Shown in pieces: positions 49,324-60,514 of a stretch of 64,000 nucleotides of DNA. The stretch is taken from NCBI GenBank assembly GCA_036365145.1, contig JAEOAD010000018.1, forward strand, positions 9,132,001 through 9,196,000, read 5' to 3'. The position numbers were made by a program, and so were the translations under genes. Source of the DNA: Orientallactaga sibirica (Eukaryota > Chordata > Mammalia > Rodentia > Dipodidae). Under the pieces are notes generated by a model, which saw only the letters and a list, made by a program, of their open reading frames with translations, was not told where the DNA came from and made no database searches. The stretch's first letter is position 1. Every line of letters starts with the position of its first letter.

Positions 49324-50467
49324 GTGGCAGACTTTTTTAAAAAAATATTTTATTTATTTATTTGAGAGAGAGAGAGATACAGAAATAGGCAGTTAGAGAG
49401 AAAGAGAATGAGTGCACCAGGGCCTCCAGCCACTGCAAACAAACTCCAGATGCATGCACCCCCTTGTGCATCTGGCTTATGTGGGTCCTGGAGAATCGAG
49501 CCTCGAACTGGGGTCCTTAGGCGTCATAGGCAAGTGTTTAACCACTAAGCCATCTCTCTAGCCAGACTTTTTTAAAATTTATTTTTATTACATATGGACA
49601 TATTTAGTATGTAAACAACACATGTTGGCACTATCCTTTCCCTCCTCCCTGCCCCTTTTCTGAAGATGCCTTCCTCATTGGGCATGCAGGTCAACCCCTT
49701 GGGATTGTGGGTCATGCATTATGGAGGCATCAGTCAGTTATAGGGGAGAGACAATGTCTCTGTGAAAAAATGTCTCAACTTGTGGGTCTAACAATCATTC
49801 TGTCTCCTTTATCACAAAATTCTCTGAGCCATGTTGGGTGCATTTTAGGTCTACTTCAGTGAGGGGCACTTAGAAGCCTCTCAATCTCTGGTTTGGTAGG
49901 TGTTCAGTGTCCTCAGTACCTATCTCCTTCACCCTTGTGCTGATATCAGGTTCACTGAGAAAGCAGATAAGAAAGCTCATTTCCCCAATTCCTCTGTGGT
50001 TTCAGCTGGGGCTGGGGTGGAGTGCATTGGGTCATTTATCTCCTCAGGTCCAGCTCCCATCTGAAGAAGAGAAGCAGATTCTCCAATAGAGAGAAGTCAG
50101 CCCCAGTTAAATGGGATCACCATTATTAATTTAGAGAAAAGTTAAAAGGTATATCCTTTCTTGGGCCTCTTATAGCCCAAGATTAGGGGGAGCTTGACAA
50201 TGGAATAATTATCTGGATATGATTCTGACTAGTTTCCCAGTTCCAGATATGGTTTCCTTTCCATTAAACAGATCTGGTAGCCAATCCAAGGGAAGTTGGT
50301 TACCCACCATGGCTGTGTGCCACTATTGCACTTGTGTGAGCATTGTATTAGGTTGTTTGCTTCTGAGTCACTTAGATTTTTGAGTTACTTGGACAGATGT
50401 TGGGCACTTTTCCCTGGTAGCTCATGTAGTACCTTCCAGAACTAGTCTGGGGTGGCAGACTTTTAAA
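49324..50467 (-). mobile_element. L1 3'-end insertion with target duplications, carrying a SINE in its tail
   Basis: gtggcagactttt occurs at 49324 and again at 50452, bracketing an L1 3' fragment (49578-50451, minus) that aligns with 8415-9290. At the L1 poly-A end a SINE has inserted (49343-49563). Confidence 0.82.
49343..49563 (-). mobile_element. tRNA-derived SINE in an L1 poly-A tail
   Basis: ttttatttatttatttgaga tail, ccactgcaaacaaactccag, head aaccactaagccatctctc. Flanked by agacttttttaaaa at 49329-49342 and 49564-49577. Confidence 0.9.
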
Positions 50468-50954
50468 ATAATCATGGCAGACATGATGTTAGGAATAATG
50501 GCAGCTTAGAGAAGATGACCCGGAGATCTCAAAGATTCACTCCTTCCTTTGTTCTTTCATTTGAGGCACTATTCTACATGTCAGGTATTTTAAGAAAGCA
50601 AAACAACCCCCCCATATAGTTGACATTTATTTTCCTTTGATTTGTTGATAGGAAACTATAATGACCTTCACCCTTAGCTGATATTTTTGCTTTGAATATG
50701 GGTAATTGGAGAATATGATGAATGAGTTGACAGTGACTCCTGTTAAGATTCTTGGATATACAACAATAGGATGAATGATGGTAATGGCTGTGGACTAAAG
50801 AATGTCAAAACATTCTTAATGGAACAAAATCACATGGAGATAGCAGATAAGACATGCGTACCTGGGAGCAAAGAAAAGATTGTCCATGAACAGAAGCCCA
50901 ACTACTTTGCTTGCATAGGCTCCACAAAGCAGGACTGAAATGGAAAAAAAATTC
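50468..50954. other. Unassigned intergenic sequence
   Basis: No feature supported. Confidence 0.45.
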
Positions 50955-51304
50955 TGTTGTGATTTGAATATAAAATGACTCCCATAGGCTTACATATTTA
51001 AACACTTGGTCCCTAGATAGTGGTGCTGTTTGAACCTTTAGGAGGTGAAGCCTTACTGAAGGAAGTGGGTCACTAAGGGCAGGTCTTCAGGTTTTATAGC
51101 CAAGCTTCATTTCTTGCTTCTCTTTCTCTCTATGTTTCCTGACTGAATGCAGTGTAACTGGCTCTGCTTCATGCTTTTGCTGACATGCCTTCTGTGCCAG
51201 GATGAAATGTATCCCTTTCACAACTGTAAGCCAGAATAAACTTTTCTCTTTCTTAAGTTGCTTCTGGTCAGGTATTCAGCAAAACAACAAAAAATTGACT
51301 AACA
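50955..51304 (+). mobile_element. Solo MaLR (ORR1/MT-like) LTR
   Basis: tgttgtgatttgaatataaaatg start, acacttggtccctagatagtgg, aggaggtgaagccttactg, ggtcactaagggcaggtc, an aataaacttttctc polyadenylation region and a tattcagcaaaacaacaaa end. A complete LTR without an internal region. Confidence 0.82.
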
Positions 51305-53247
51305 TGATCTCAATTTTCCAGAGACATTACAAGCCACTTAGCCTTTAAATATCATCTGAGGGTTACACAATAGTGCATAAATTCATATAATTCCTGTTCA
51401 CTCATTTATAATATAACATTAACTTGGTTTTATATTCCTGGTAAATACTGATATTCCTCAAAATATTGCAGTTCTGCTTCTTCTGTGATTATTAGAAAGA
51501 TTGATCTTCTCTTTCAAGACATGGAAATGTGATCAGAGAAATGCCAAGTTACAACGTCTGGAAAAATACCTTACAATCAGTTCACAGCTATATTGCCATT
51601 TCCTCTGTAGCTATAATCTTCAGTGATTTAGAATGTGAAGCTCTGCCAGTCTGGGACCTAGAATGAAATGCCCACAGAGCAGTTTGATGGTGCATAAATG
51701 AGCATTAAATAAGGATCAGAATGTGTCATTCTGTTTTAACCTGTTGGGATTTATGGACTGTTTGGAAATGCAGCATGAGCTAGATCATCCTGATGAATCC
51801 ACTGAGAAGGAAGGAACATTTGGCTCTGTATTACTGAGACATTCTCAAACTAGCTGTATGACATCATGCTATGCACAGAACACCATAAAAAGAATAGTTA
51901 CAAAAATGAAAATATAGCAACAAAAACAGTAACAGTAAACATAATGTTAGCTCCATTCTCAATCCTTTGAGTATTACAGTCACTGAGAGGGCTGCCTTAG
52001 CTTTGCTAAGAATTCACTGCTGTGTAAAAGCAGGACATTGTCCATATCATTTCTCCACAGCTTGTCTTTAGGGTGAAAGAACACAGGCTTTTATAACACA
52101 TTGCACTGGCTGGGTTTATGATGTTCTGCCTTATTCTCTGCCCTGGAGTGAAGCTGACTGTAAAATAGGACCAGGCTTATCTTGGGCAGCCACACAACAA
52201 TGGTGTCTGGAGGTGAGTGTTGAAATATGTCTTTGGGCTTTGGGAAATGTTTCCAATTCAACATTGTGTGATCATCCAATGATTTTTGATAGCATCCTTC
52301 AGGAGTCACTGAACATGAGCATGAAAACAAAGCAAAGCTCCTTGAATCTAGATACTTTTTAAACTAACCAATAAATAAGCAAATATCAAGAAAATATTTT
52401 GTATAATCAGTAGAGATAATAACTATAATTACATGTATATAATACATAATGATTACCATAGCCATACATATTCATATGCACTGGTGTACAGTTGAAAACA
52501 ACAGGGTTTTTATTTCAGTTCATAATTAACCATCTAGGAAATCTTAGGCAAATGACTTGTCTTTTTTACACAATCAAAATAGTGAACCTATGAACTACTT
52601 GCCCACTAAAGTATCTTTTAACACTGAGTATCATCTAATCATGATAACAATGGATAATATTTCAGTCTTTAAGATCCATTGTTAACCTGATTAATGCCTA
52701 CTACCTTCATTTATTAGTACAAGCTTTCAGTTTCAAGTAGTAGAGTCAAAGCTGGCTTATAACCACCTTCAGTCAAGTAGTAGGCTCATAGCTGGGCACG
52801 TGACTAGCTTCCATCAAGAAAACAGCAGAAAAGTTGTGCCAGATAAAAGTCTATGTCACAAGAGGTATTGCCATTTCCTTTTGTTTTCTTGTAAAACTCA
52901 TGGTACATCATGGGTAAGTTCAGGCCAGTGATTCAGGGAAGACAGCTCTGTGTGATTAGAACTTCCATGCCAGTAGCTCTCGAGTCTCAGGTTCTTATCT
53001 ATTTGAGAAAAGAATTGAGAATGTAGACTCATGAGAAGTGTAAACTATGCAATTTATTTTAGGAACAGTTATTATTAAAAAGAAAGCAAATATCACAAGA
53101 CAAAAGATATTATCCTCTTTCCCAGCTAGATCTAGAAAATCTCCCTCACCCAGGAAAAGGACTCTCTCCAGGAGAGAAGCCTCTGGGGAAGGGGCTCACA
53201 CTGGTAGAAAGTAAAGCAAGATAATGCCCAAGGAAAAAAAAAATCTA
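51305..53247. other. Unassigned intergenic sequence
   Basis: Unique-looking. A weak ~39-base tandem duplication lies at 52735-52815 (aagtagtag.. / aagtagtagg..gctgg). No gene seen. Confidence 0.45.
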
Positions 53248-53465
53248 GCCAAGCGTGGTGGCGCACACCTTTAATCCCAGAACTTGGGTAACAGAGGTAG
53301 GAAGATCACCATGAGTTCGAGGCCACCCTGAGACTACATGGTGAATTTCAGGTCAGCTTGGGCTAGAGTGAGACCTTACCTCAACAACAACAACAACAAA
53401 ATAATAATAATAAATAAAATAAAATAAAAATATAGTAAAATAAAATAAAACAAAACAAAACAAAA
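53248..53465 (+). mobile_element. B1 SINE with expanded simple-repeat tail
   Basis: agccaagcgtggtggcgcac, aggtaggaagatcaccatg, gactacatggtgaatttcagg, then (CAA)n, (TAA)n and (AAAAT/AAAAC)n to about 53465. Confidence 0.93.
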
Positions 53466-53695
53466 ATCTGCCTTCCCACATAGGCTGGGAAGGGGGAGGG
53501 GAGACTATGAAAACCCCTCTCACATAGGGAAATAGCAAAGAGGAGTAAGAGGCTAAAAGGCGATGAGAGAGGGACTTACACATGTGCTTAAAGTCCATTT
53601 ATATAAATGAAATAAGCAATTAAAATGAGTCAGAGTCATTAGACTCAGATGTGTAAGGAAGGAAACTGATTGGTTCATGGGCCCAGAAGGAACAC

Positions 53696-54096
53696 TGTAG
53701 TATTTTGAATTTATGTCCCCCAGTATACTCAGGAGTTTATTAAAGCTTGTAACTTGGGTTTCCAGCTGCCTGGCTGGAGGAGGTGTCACTGTGGACAGAT
53801 CCTGGTGTCCAGCCCTAAGGTGTTACTGGGGGTGGATCTGAATTCCAGCCCAAGTTATACAGAGTGCTTGAGCTCTGGCTAGGCGTTTCCAGAGTGTGCT
53901 TGCTTGTGGTGCTCATAGTGTTTTTTTTTTTTTTTTTTTTTTTTTCTCTGAATGGATTTGGTAAAGGGGGACAGCTTCAGCTTCATCCACCATTATGGAA
54001 CTTCACCTGGGTCTGTAAGCTTCAAATAAATCCTTTCCTCCTGTAAACTGTGTCTGGTTTGGAGATTTATCCTGCCAGTGTGGACCTGACTAAGAT
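53696..54096 (+). repeat. 5' LTR of the MaLR-like element
   Basis: Starts tgtagtattttgaatttatg, contains ccagctgcctggctggagg and a T-run at ~53921-53945, and ends past aataaatcctttcctcc. It aligns with 55506-55860. Confidence 0.85.
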
Positions 54097-54101
54097 TGAA
54101 A

Positions 54102-54120
54102 TTGGTACCAGATAACTGGG
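54102..54120 (+). other. Candidate primer-binding site, tRNA-Leu type
   Basis: ttggtaccagataactggg just after the LTR. It is similar to the better preserved tggtaccgaggagtg at 4746. Confidence 0.5.
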
Positions 54121-55197
54121 GGGTTAAGGCTTCAGTGAATCTGACCATGTAGATTTTGATTTTCTGGAAATTTTGTTTTGGAAGAATGGGCATGGACTTG
54201 GTACTTGCAACTAAAGATGTCTTCCACAGCGGTAAGCCCAGTATCAAGGACTTTTCTTGGGAGAGTTTGAAAGTGTTAAGAGCAGAGAGAAATGTGTTTG
54301 GAGGCTTTGCTTGTAAACTTTCACAGGGGAAGGGAAAACTGCAGAGAACTTGTTGGAACTGGGCTACTGGACTTACTGAATTCTGCTTCCCATGCCCAGA
54401 GAGTTTGATCAAGGTTAAATTTGTAATGGACTGATGTGCTTGGCTAAAAATATGGATCTGAGAAATTTGAGATTTAAAGTTGGAAAACCTCAAGATTAGG
54501 TTACTGAAGCTGCTATTGCCAAATACATTAGCAATTTTAAGGAAGATGACCCCAGTGCTTTACATTGAAACAATGGAAAGAGTGCCTGGTAGAAATGCAA
54601 ACTGTTTTGAAAGGAGATGACTGAAAACAGAGAACACAGTCTTCAAGGTCATGATTTATTAGTCTCTGAATTAACAACATGGCTGTGTCCTGCACACGTG
54701 GTATTGATTTTGGGAAGTATGATAAGTCCATGGAGTGTGTCATGAAGTATACAGGGCTCCAGAAGCTGCTGATGAGATGCAGCAAGGGAGGCAGGGCATG
54801 ATGACTTTGATAAAGAGGCAAGTAAAGCTATCAGAAGATGGACTGTGGTTTGCGTGGAGACCTGACAATGTTTAAATATTCTAGAAATTTTCAAGGGCTA
54901 CAGTGGAGTACTGTTAGCTTGGGATTGAAGTTTCCCTGGCTACTCAGCCCAGCTGGAGTGGAGGAATTGGAAAGTCCAGAGACTTGTCACTGGTTACTGT
55001 TTATGGATATCAAACTGCAGATGTTTGCCTAATGGTAGTTGGGTTTGCATTGGCCTAGTGTCTCCTTGTTATGCCTTATAGCAATGGAAATGTTTACTCT
55101 GTGCCATTATATGTTGGAAGTGTGTAATTTGTTTGATTTTATAGGACTCACAGTTAAAAGACAGTCTTAGATCTCAGTTTAGACTTGGAACTTTGGA

Positions 55198-55404
55198 GAA
55201 AAAAATGGGGCTGGAGAGATTGCCTACTGGTTAAGGCATTTGACTACAATGTCTAACAACTTGAATTCAATTCCCCAGTACTCATATAAAGCCAGATGTA
55301 CAAAGTGGTGCATTCATCCGGAGTTCACTTGCAGTGGCTAGAGGCCCTGGCACACCCATTATCTCTCTCTGTCCTTGCAAATAAATAAATTAATATTTTT
55401 AAAA
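55198..55404 (+). mobile_element. tRNA-derived SINE inside the MaLR-like element
   Basis: ggggctggagagattgccta head, gaattcaattccccagt, gttcacttgcagtggctag, aaataaataaatt tail. Flanked by the exact 17-base duplication agacttggaactttgga (55181-55197 and 55405-55421). Confidence 0.95.
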
Positions 55405-55505
55405 AGACTTGGAACTTTGGAACAATCTTAAGTTGATAAAGACTATGGGGACCTTTGTAGTTGGAGTGAAAACAATTATGTGTCTCTCAGAGGCCAGAGA
55501 CCAAA

Positions 55506-55860
55506 TGTGGTAGTTTGAATTTATGTCCCCCAATAGACCAAGAGTTTGTTAAAGCATGTAACTTGTATTTCCAGCTGCCTGGCTGGAGGAGGTGTCACTG
55601 TAGGTGGATCCTGAGGTCCAGTCTTAAGGTGTTACTGGGGACAGATATAAATTCCAGCCTAAAGTGTGCAGAATGTATGATCTCTGTCTGGGGTTCCCAG
55701 AGTGTGCTTGCTTAAGGTGGTGTGAGTGGCTTTGGTAAAGGGGACTAGCTTCTTCTGTCATTATGGAACTTCCCCTGATCTGTAAGCTTCAAATAAATCC
55801 CTCCTCTCTTAAACTGTGTCTGGCTTGGAGGTTCATCTCAGCAGTGTGGAGGTGATGATA
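55506..55860 (+). repeat. 3' LTR of the MaLR-like element
   Basis: tgtggtagtttgaatttatg start, ccagctgcctggctggagg, cattatggaacttcccc, aataaatccctcctc, ends near gtgatgata before aacac. Confidence 0.85.
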
Positions 55861-55887
55861 AACACTGATTTAGAAAAGGCCCACCCA

Positions 55888-56117
55888 TGGGGCTGAAGAG
55901 ATGGCTCGGAAGTTCAAGGCACTTGTTTGCAAAGCCTGATGATCTGGGTTCAGTTCTCTAGTACCCACATAAATCCAGGTGAACAAAGTAGCATATGCAT
56001 CTGGAGTTGGTGTGCAGTGGCAAGAGGCCCTGGTGTGCTGATTCTGTCTCTCTGTGCACTTTTCTTCCTTTCCCACTCCCTCCTTCCCTATTTGCAAACA
56101 AATAATATTTTTTAAAG
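55888..56117 (+). mobile_element. tRNA-derived SINE
   Basis: atggggctgaagagatggctcgg head, gggttcagttctct B-box, atctggagttggtgtgcagtgg, CT-rich tract, aaacaaataatatttttt tail. The bordering ccacccatgg/ccacacatgg may be a decayed target duplication. Confidence 0.88.
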
Positions 56118-56765
56118 AGACCACACATGGGTCAAATTGTGAAAGCAGGGAATAAACAAGAATCTGTTGTTGCTCAGGAGTTGTTGTTTGTAGCCCTCTT
56201 TTATGAGACAGGCTCAAATGTGGGCTATAGTATTGCACAAGCATGCAAGGTGACGTCATGGTCCCATGGGCCTGTCCCTTGATGACTACCCAGCATGAAA
56301 AAGCTTCCTTGTTCCTAATCCATATTACTAGCTTGCTGAAGTTCAGATACAGGAGAGACTATTGTAGAGCAAATAATACTTGGTGGAACCACCAACTGAC
56401 TTTATGTTCATGAATCAAACCAGATGAGACCTGCTGAGTCTAGTCTAGCTCAGTTCTATCAAAGCAAGGCTTGACAACTCATAAGCAATAGTACATGCTA
56501 GTGGCTTAAGCCACTGAGATTTGGACTGTTTCTTATGCAGAAGAAGAAAGGGCTAATTTATGCATGTTGAAAGAATTAACTAGCTTCATCCTTATAACAA
56601 ATTAGTAAAGGAATCATCATCGTCATCATCATACTTATTTAACAGTGGAAGACAGCAGATAATAGGAAGCAAAATTTGCTAAGATTCTATTTATAAAAGT
56701 GCTATTTTTATTAACATCTAAAACTCAATGAAGAATAAGGCTTGCAATTTGGATGCAAACTACAC
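56118..56765. other. Unassigned intergenic sequence
   Basis: No feature supported. Confidence 0.45.
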
Positions 56766-56766
56766 A

Positions 56767-56802
<36 letters not shown>
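56766..56802. repeat. (TG)n microsatellite
   Basis: About 16 TG units. Confidence 0.95.
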
Positions 56803-56803
<1 letters not shown>

Positions 56804-57045
56804 ATATGTGCGTGCTGTGTTGGTATGTATATAGGTGCACATGTTTGCATGTGCATGTTGGTACCAGAAGATAACTTGGGTGTTGTCCCTTAATAATCCT
56901 GTCCACCGTTGTTGAGATAGGGTCTTTCACAGACCTGGTCCTCATTAATTTGGCCAGACATGCTAGCCAGGAAGCCTCAAGGATGCATCAGTATTTATCT
57001 CCCAGTATTAGGATTACATGAGGGATGTAAATATAATGGCCCACT
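56803..57045 (-). mobile_element. B3/B2-family SINE, diverged and head-truncated
   Basis: After the TG tail: ataacttgggtgttgtccc, tgttgagatagggtctttcac, cccagtattaggattacatg, in the reverse B3 order. The tRNA head is not recognisable. Confidence 0.6.
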
Positions 57046-57354
57046 AAGGTCATCAAAGAAATATGCCTACTGCATTTTGTAATCTATTTTATTATACTAT
57101 AACTACTATAACTTTAAATGTATTACAATATGGTATCATAGATGTATAGATATACCTATATAGACCATATATATGTGTATATATATATATATTGTCCAAT
57201 ATGAAGCCTATTATTTATTCTGTAACTTTCAGTGTGCAAGCATAAACTGTGGCTGAAGAAACACAGCCTGGATCATTTCCTTGTAGCTTCAATTCAAAAC
57301 TAAGGCCAGAAATGGGCAGTGCCAAGTCACTAAACTATGACACAATGACAGAGC

Positions 57355-57360
57355 TGTATC
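57355..57360 (+). repeat. 5' target duplication of the endogenous retrovirus
   Basis: tgtatc, repeated at 60269-60274. Confidence 0.7.
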
Positions 57361-57733
57361 TGTATGGCACAATGCAGGTCGGGCCCTAGCCAGGCCACCT
57401 GCTAGAAGAAACCAGGAAGTGGCTTCTGTGGAAGTGGCATCCTGCACAGGCCTGGCATGACAACAGCTATAGCCCCATGCCCGTGAACAACCTGCCCAGA
57501 GACAGGCTGTCATTGTTCACAAGAAGGGAACCACCCCATACAATGATTGGCCAGCCAAACCCTTACAAACCCCTACACTTCCTTGAATAAACGGGTTTGC
57601 AGCAGCTTGCCCTCTGCCTGCTTCCACCCAAATCCTGGTGCTGTGTCATGATACTGCGCCTCTCATCCCCTTACCTGGAAGAGACCCTGCTTACCCTCCT
57701 AGGCTGGCCTTAGGGCGGACACCCCTCCCCCCA
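57361..57733 (+). repeat. 5' LTR of the endogenous retrovirus
   Basis: TG start. AATAAA lies at ~57586 (cttgaataaacggg), about 150 bases before the end. The last part (gcgcctctcatccccttacc ... ggctggccttagggcgg) is the piece repeated at 60183-60268. The right boundary is set at the CA at 57732-57733, by analogy. I could not identify a clear primer-binding site after it. Confidence 0.65.
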
Positions 57734-58215
57734 TGTTGGTGAGATGCTGTCTCCTTGATTGTCGGTGAGCAGGCCCCTGTCTGTTCTGTGTGCTAACAGC
57801 TGCCCGAGGGTGAGCGGGCAGCCACCCTTCCCCCTTTTCCTTTTGTTTGTCCTTCCCCCTCCCCCACAGGAAGGCACACATTGCTGCATGGTCCCGAAGC
57901 CCGTGCTGGCCCCTCCACTCTCAGTTCGTCCTGGCAAAATCACATAAGGGTCTGATCCACTCGATTTTGGCTCTTGGCTGAGCTTCCCTGGTGACACCAT
58001 GTGGGCATATACCCGTGGAGGAACGAAGTCCCCCACTAAGCACAAGACACTTGGGTCCTAAACATTCTGTTGATATGTCTCAGCTGGCCCCAGCAATAGG
58101 TGTTGTGGTTTGCATGATTATACTTTGGGCTATCATTTTTGATCTGGGTTATCATTTTCTCACTTCTTGAATCAGGGGTGTTATAGCCTAGCACTCCCCT
58201 CAACACCACCACACC
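57734..58215 (+). other. Retroviral leader region
   Basis: Non-coding sequence between the LTR and the gag remnant, with several stops in all plus frames. The antisense 111-codon ORF (57710-58045) is a shadow. Confidence 0.5.
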
Positions 58216-58907
58216 ATAATGGGCATCCCCCCATCAGAAGATGCTGCAATTGCAGGCTTTTAAGGCCCTCCTCCTGAAACGTGGCTTAAGTGAAACAAAA
58301 GGACCTCCACAGCTTTTGGGATGAATGTCTTGTTTTAGCCCAGTGGATTAGTCCCGAGAACCTCTGGGACACTTCCATTTGGTCCCGGTTTCTCTTCCTT
58401 GCAAGGAAACCCAAGGTTCATGATGGACACACATGCCCTGCCCCATTCTTTCCTATCCTCTTTGCCATAATTGCCAGCCTTAAAGGCTCCTCCGTGGAGG
58501 AAGTCACTTTTGCCCATAATGAAAGCTGTAAGGAGGAACCGAAACTGGCTCTTCAAACCTATTCCCTCCCAGCCCCCTCTTAGGATCACTCAGATGAGGA
58601 GGAAGACCAACTCTTCAATGATAAAAGACCACCTCCCCAACCGCCTCCTGTGGCAGCCATGCTCACACATGTTTTCAGTGATAAAACACTAACCACCTCT
58701 CCCCCTCTTTACCCTTGGAAGGATCTCCAACCGCTCTGTCCTGGACGCACCCAGGCAGCTGCCAGTTCGCTGTTGCTGACACTCCCCATTGCCCCACCCT
58801 TCGCCACCTTCCCCATTAACATAGGGCCAATTGCAACAGCCAGGTCCTGGTACCCCCACCCCCTCTCTGATCTGGCAAGTTTATTGCTGTCTCCTTGCCA
58901 CCTTTAG
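58216..58907 (+). pseudogene. Gag remnant (matrix to start of capsid), frameshifted
   Basis: Gag builds the viral core. A matrix-like N-terminus starts around atgggcatccccccatc (58218). The longest open piece is 58290-58583, with the matrix-type pattern of alternating Trp/Phe and acidic residues (LHSFWDECLVLAQW). After a stop and frame change, 58650-58907 has a Pro-rich stretch ending in a capsid-like PINIGPIATARSWYPHPLSD. Both pieces contain further stops. The sequence then jumps to integrase near 58890-58910. Assignment rests on layout and short motif resemblance to betaretroviral Gag. Confidence 0.62.
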
Positions 58908-59767
58908 AACAAGCTAGACATTTATATCCAAGGTTCCATCTATGCCCCACTAACCTACGAACCCTATACCTCAAGCTCTAGCTTAGCCAATGCAAACATT
59001 TAACCCATACCTGTAAGGAATGTGCCCCCCCCAGCCCTCTTGAGCCCCCTACAGCCTCAAGGAGTCAATCCTAGAAGCCTTACCCCAAATTCTATCTGGC
59101 AGATGGATGTTACCCACATACCTTCCTGTGGTAACCTCAAATATGTCCATGTCATTGTACTAAGCTTACTTTTGCTATTGCTCTCTCAGGGGAGAAGGCA
59201 TCCCATGTCATTAAGGTGACAAAAACCGCATGCTGGTCATGGGCATACCCTGGTCAATTAAAACTGATAATGACCCTGAATACACATCTGTCCAATTCAC
59301 ATCCCTCATGGAATCTTGGGGAATAAAACACTCTCTTGGGATCCCCTACAACCCATAAGGGACAAGCCATAGTGGAGAGAACTAACCAGACCCTAAAGGA
59401 ACTAATTATAAAACAAAAGTCCACTATGTTGTCCAAGGACCCCCACTTGGCACTGATGGAAGCTCTCTTTACCCTCAATTTTCTCACCTTTGACAAGGCA
59501 GGACTCTCCCTGGCCTATAAACATTGGAGATCCCAACCAACCACAACACCCTTACCCTTAGTCCACTGGAAGGATCCTCTTACTAATATCTGGAAGGGAC
59601 CCCACTCTCTTTTAACACAGGGCCAAGGGTATGCTTGTGTCTTTCCAGAAACTTCACAGATCCCGATCTGGATCCCTGCCAGAAACATCCATCCAGCCAC
59701 TGACTCAGGGATCGACCTTGATGAAGAGGATGATGCCAAACCCCTCAGGCCAGATACGGGACTGTAA
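58905..59767 (+). pseudogene. Integrase remnant, frameshifted, catalytic triad positions retained
   Basis: Integrase inserts viral DNA into the host chromosome. The zinc-binding HHCC domain is partly visible; its two cysteines are codons 59012-59014 and 59021-59023 (TCKECAP). A poly-C tract then shifts frame. The core has Asp at 59106-59108 (WQMDVTHIP), Asp at 59266-59268 (TDNDPEY) and Glu at 59375-59377 (AIVERTN). These are the three D,D-35-E residues, but each sits in a different reading frame. The last two are 109 bases apart instead of 108. 59336-59767 is open and covers the core end and C-terminal DNA-binding domain (WKDPLTNIWKGP). Non-functional. Confidence 0.88.
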
Positions 59768-60182
59768 ATGTATTCCCCCTTTTCCCCTTTTATCTCCTTT
59801 TCTCCCTACTACCACTCCCAGAAACCATTTTGGACAATTCTTCTTAGGCCACACTTGCTTGGTGCAGTGGACCCAGATTCCCACACTTTTCCTAGGCTTC
59901 ATTTTAGCCATTCTCTTTTACTGTATTCCTCCCCTTCAAGCAAATACTTCTTAACCACACCTTTGCCTTTTTGCTTATTAATGCCTCTTATGGTAATGCT
60001 TCCCTCCAACCAGCCATAGAGTCCTTTACAACTCCTTTGATTGTATTGACCTGCTACCATTAAGGACACTCAATGCTACTATTTATGGCACTAAAGGTGA
60101 GCCATCAACCTGTTTATGTTAAACCCCCCTATTATTTTGTCTGGGTCCCAACACTCAATGCCTCCCCCTTTTTACATTTTTC
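59768..60182 (+). pseudogene. Short env-start remnant
   Basis: Downstream of integrase, a hydrophobic run (LFLGFILAILFYC, about 59880-59920) sits where an Env signal peptide would be. It is followed by broken frames until the truncated 3' LTR. Position and hydrophobicity are the only support. Confidence 0.4.
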
Positions 60183-60268
60183 TGTGTTGCTACACTGTGC
60201 CTCTCACCCCCTTACCCAGCGCAGACCCTGCATCCCCTCCTGGGCTGGCCCTAGGGAGGACCCTAACA
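60183..60268 (+). repeat. Truncated 3' LTR (U5 end only)
   Basis: tgtgcctctcacccccttac...ggctggccctagggagg aligns with the 5' LTR at ~57653-57733 and ends in CA before tgtatc. U3 with its promoter and the polyadenylation signal is missing. Confidence 0.75.
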
Positions 60269-60274
60269 TGTATC
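60269..60274 (+). repeat. 3' target duplication of the endogenous retrovirus
   Basis: tgtatc, matching 57355-57360. Confidence 0.7.
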
Positions 60275-60510
60275 CAAATCCGTCACTCTGGATTAGGAAT
60301 AAAGAGTTCTTCCTCTTTTTTTAATGACATTTTTCATTTTTTATGTATGTGTGGCCCTCACATTCTTCCCACCACTTCCTTTGCAATATTTCCTGATCCT
60401 TGTTGCATGTGAGAAATGGGTCTCATTTGGTCTTCAGTATTTAACTGCCACTTCTTAGCTCTTTGATGAGTCTTGAGTTTCCCAAGTAGTTACTGTCACC
60501 TATAAAAAAG
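60275..60510. other. Unassigned intergenic sequence
   Basis: No feature supported. Confidence 0.45.
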
Positions 60511-60514
60511 AAGT

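Larger units (their letters stand above)
53691..55865 (+). mobile_element. Complete MaLR-like non-autonomous LTR element
   Basis: 5' LTR 53696-~54096, internal region ~54097-55505 with a SINE inserted (55198-55404), 3' LTR 55506-~55860. aacac at 53691-53695 and 55861-55865 is a likely 5-bp target duplication, the size expected for MaLR/ERVL. The internal region matches those at 3.5-6 kb (ggaagaatgggcatggactt). No gag, pol or env is present. The 166- and 92-codon ORFs are on opposite strands of non-coding internal sequence. Confidence 0.85.
57361..60268 (+). mobile_element. Class II (betaretrovirus-like) endogenous retrovirus, heavily deleted
   Basis: Opens with TG at 57361 and closes with CA at 60268, bracketed by the 6-base duplication tgtatc; class II endogenous retroviruses typically make 6-bp duplications. 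Contents in order: 5' LTR (to ~57733), leader, remnants of gag matrix/capsid (58.25-58.9 kb), integrase (58.9-59.77 kb), a short stretch at the env start position and a 3' LTR reduced to its end. Protease, reverse transcriptase, RNase H and nearly all of env are missing. Frameshifts and stops break each remaining gene, so it cannot encode a virus. The 5' and 3' LTR ends differ at many positions, so the insertion is old. Confidence 0.82.

Noticed and set aside
53993..54493. 166-codon minus-strand ORF
   Set aside because: It lies across the LTR, primer site and internal region of a MaLR-like element and is overlapped by a plus-strand ORF; not protein-like.
57710..58045. 111-codon minus-strand ORF
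   Set aside because: It is antisense to the retroviral LTR end and leader; GC-rich chance frame.
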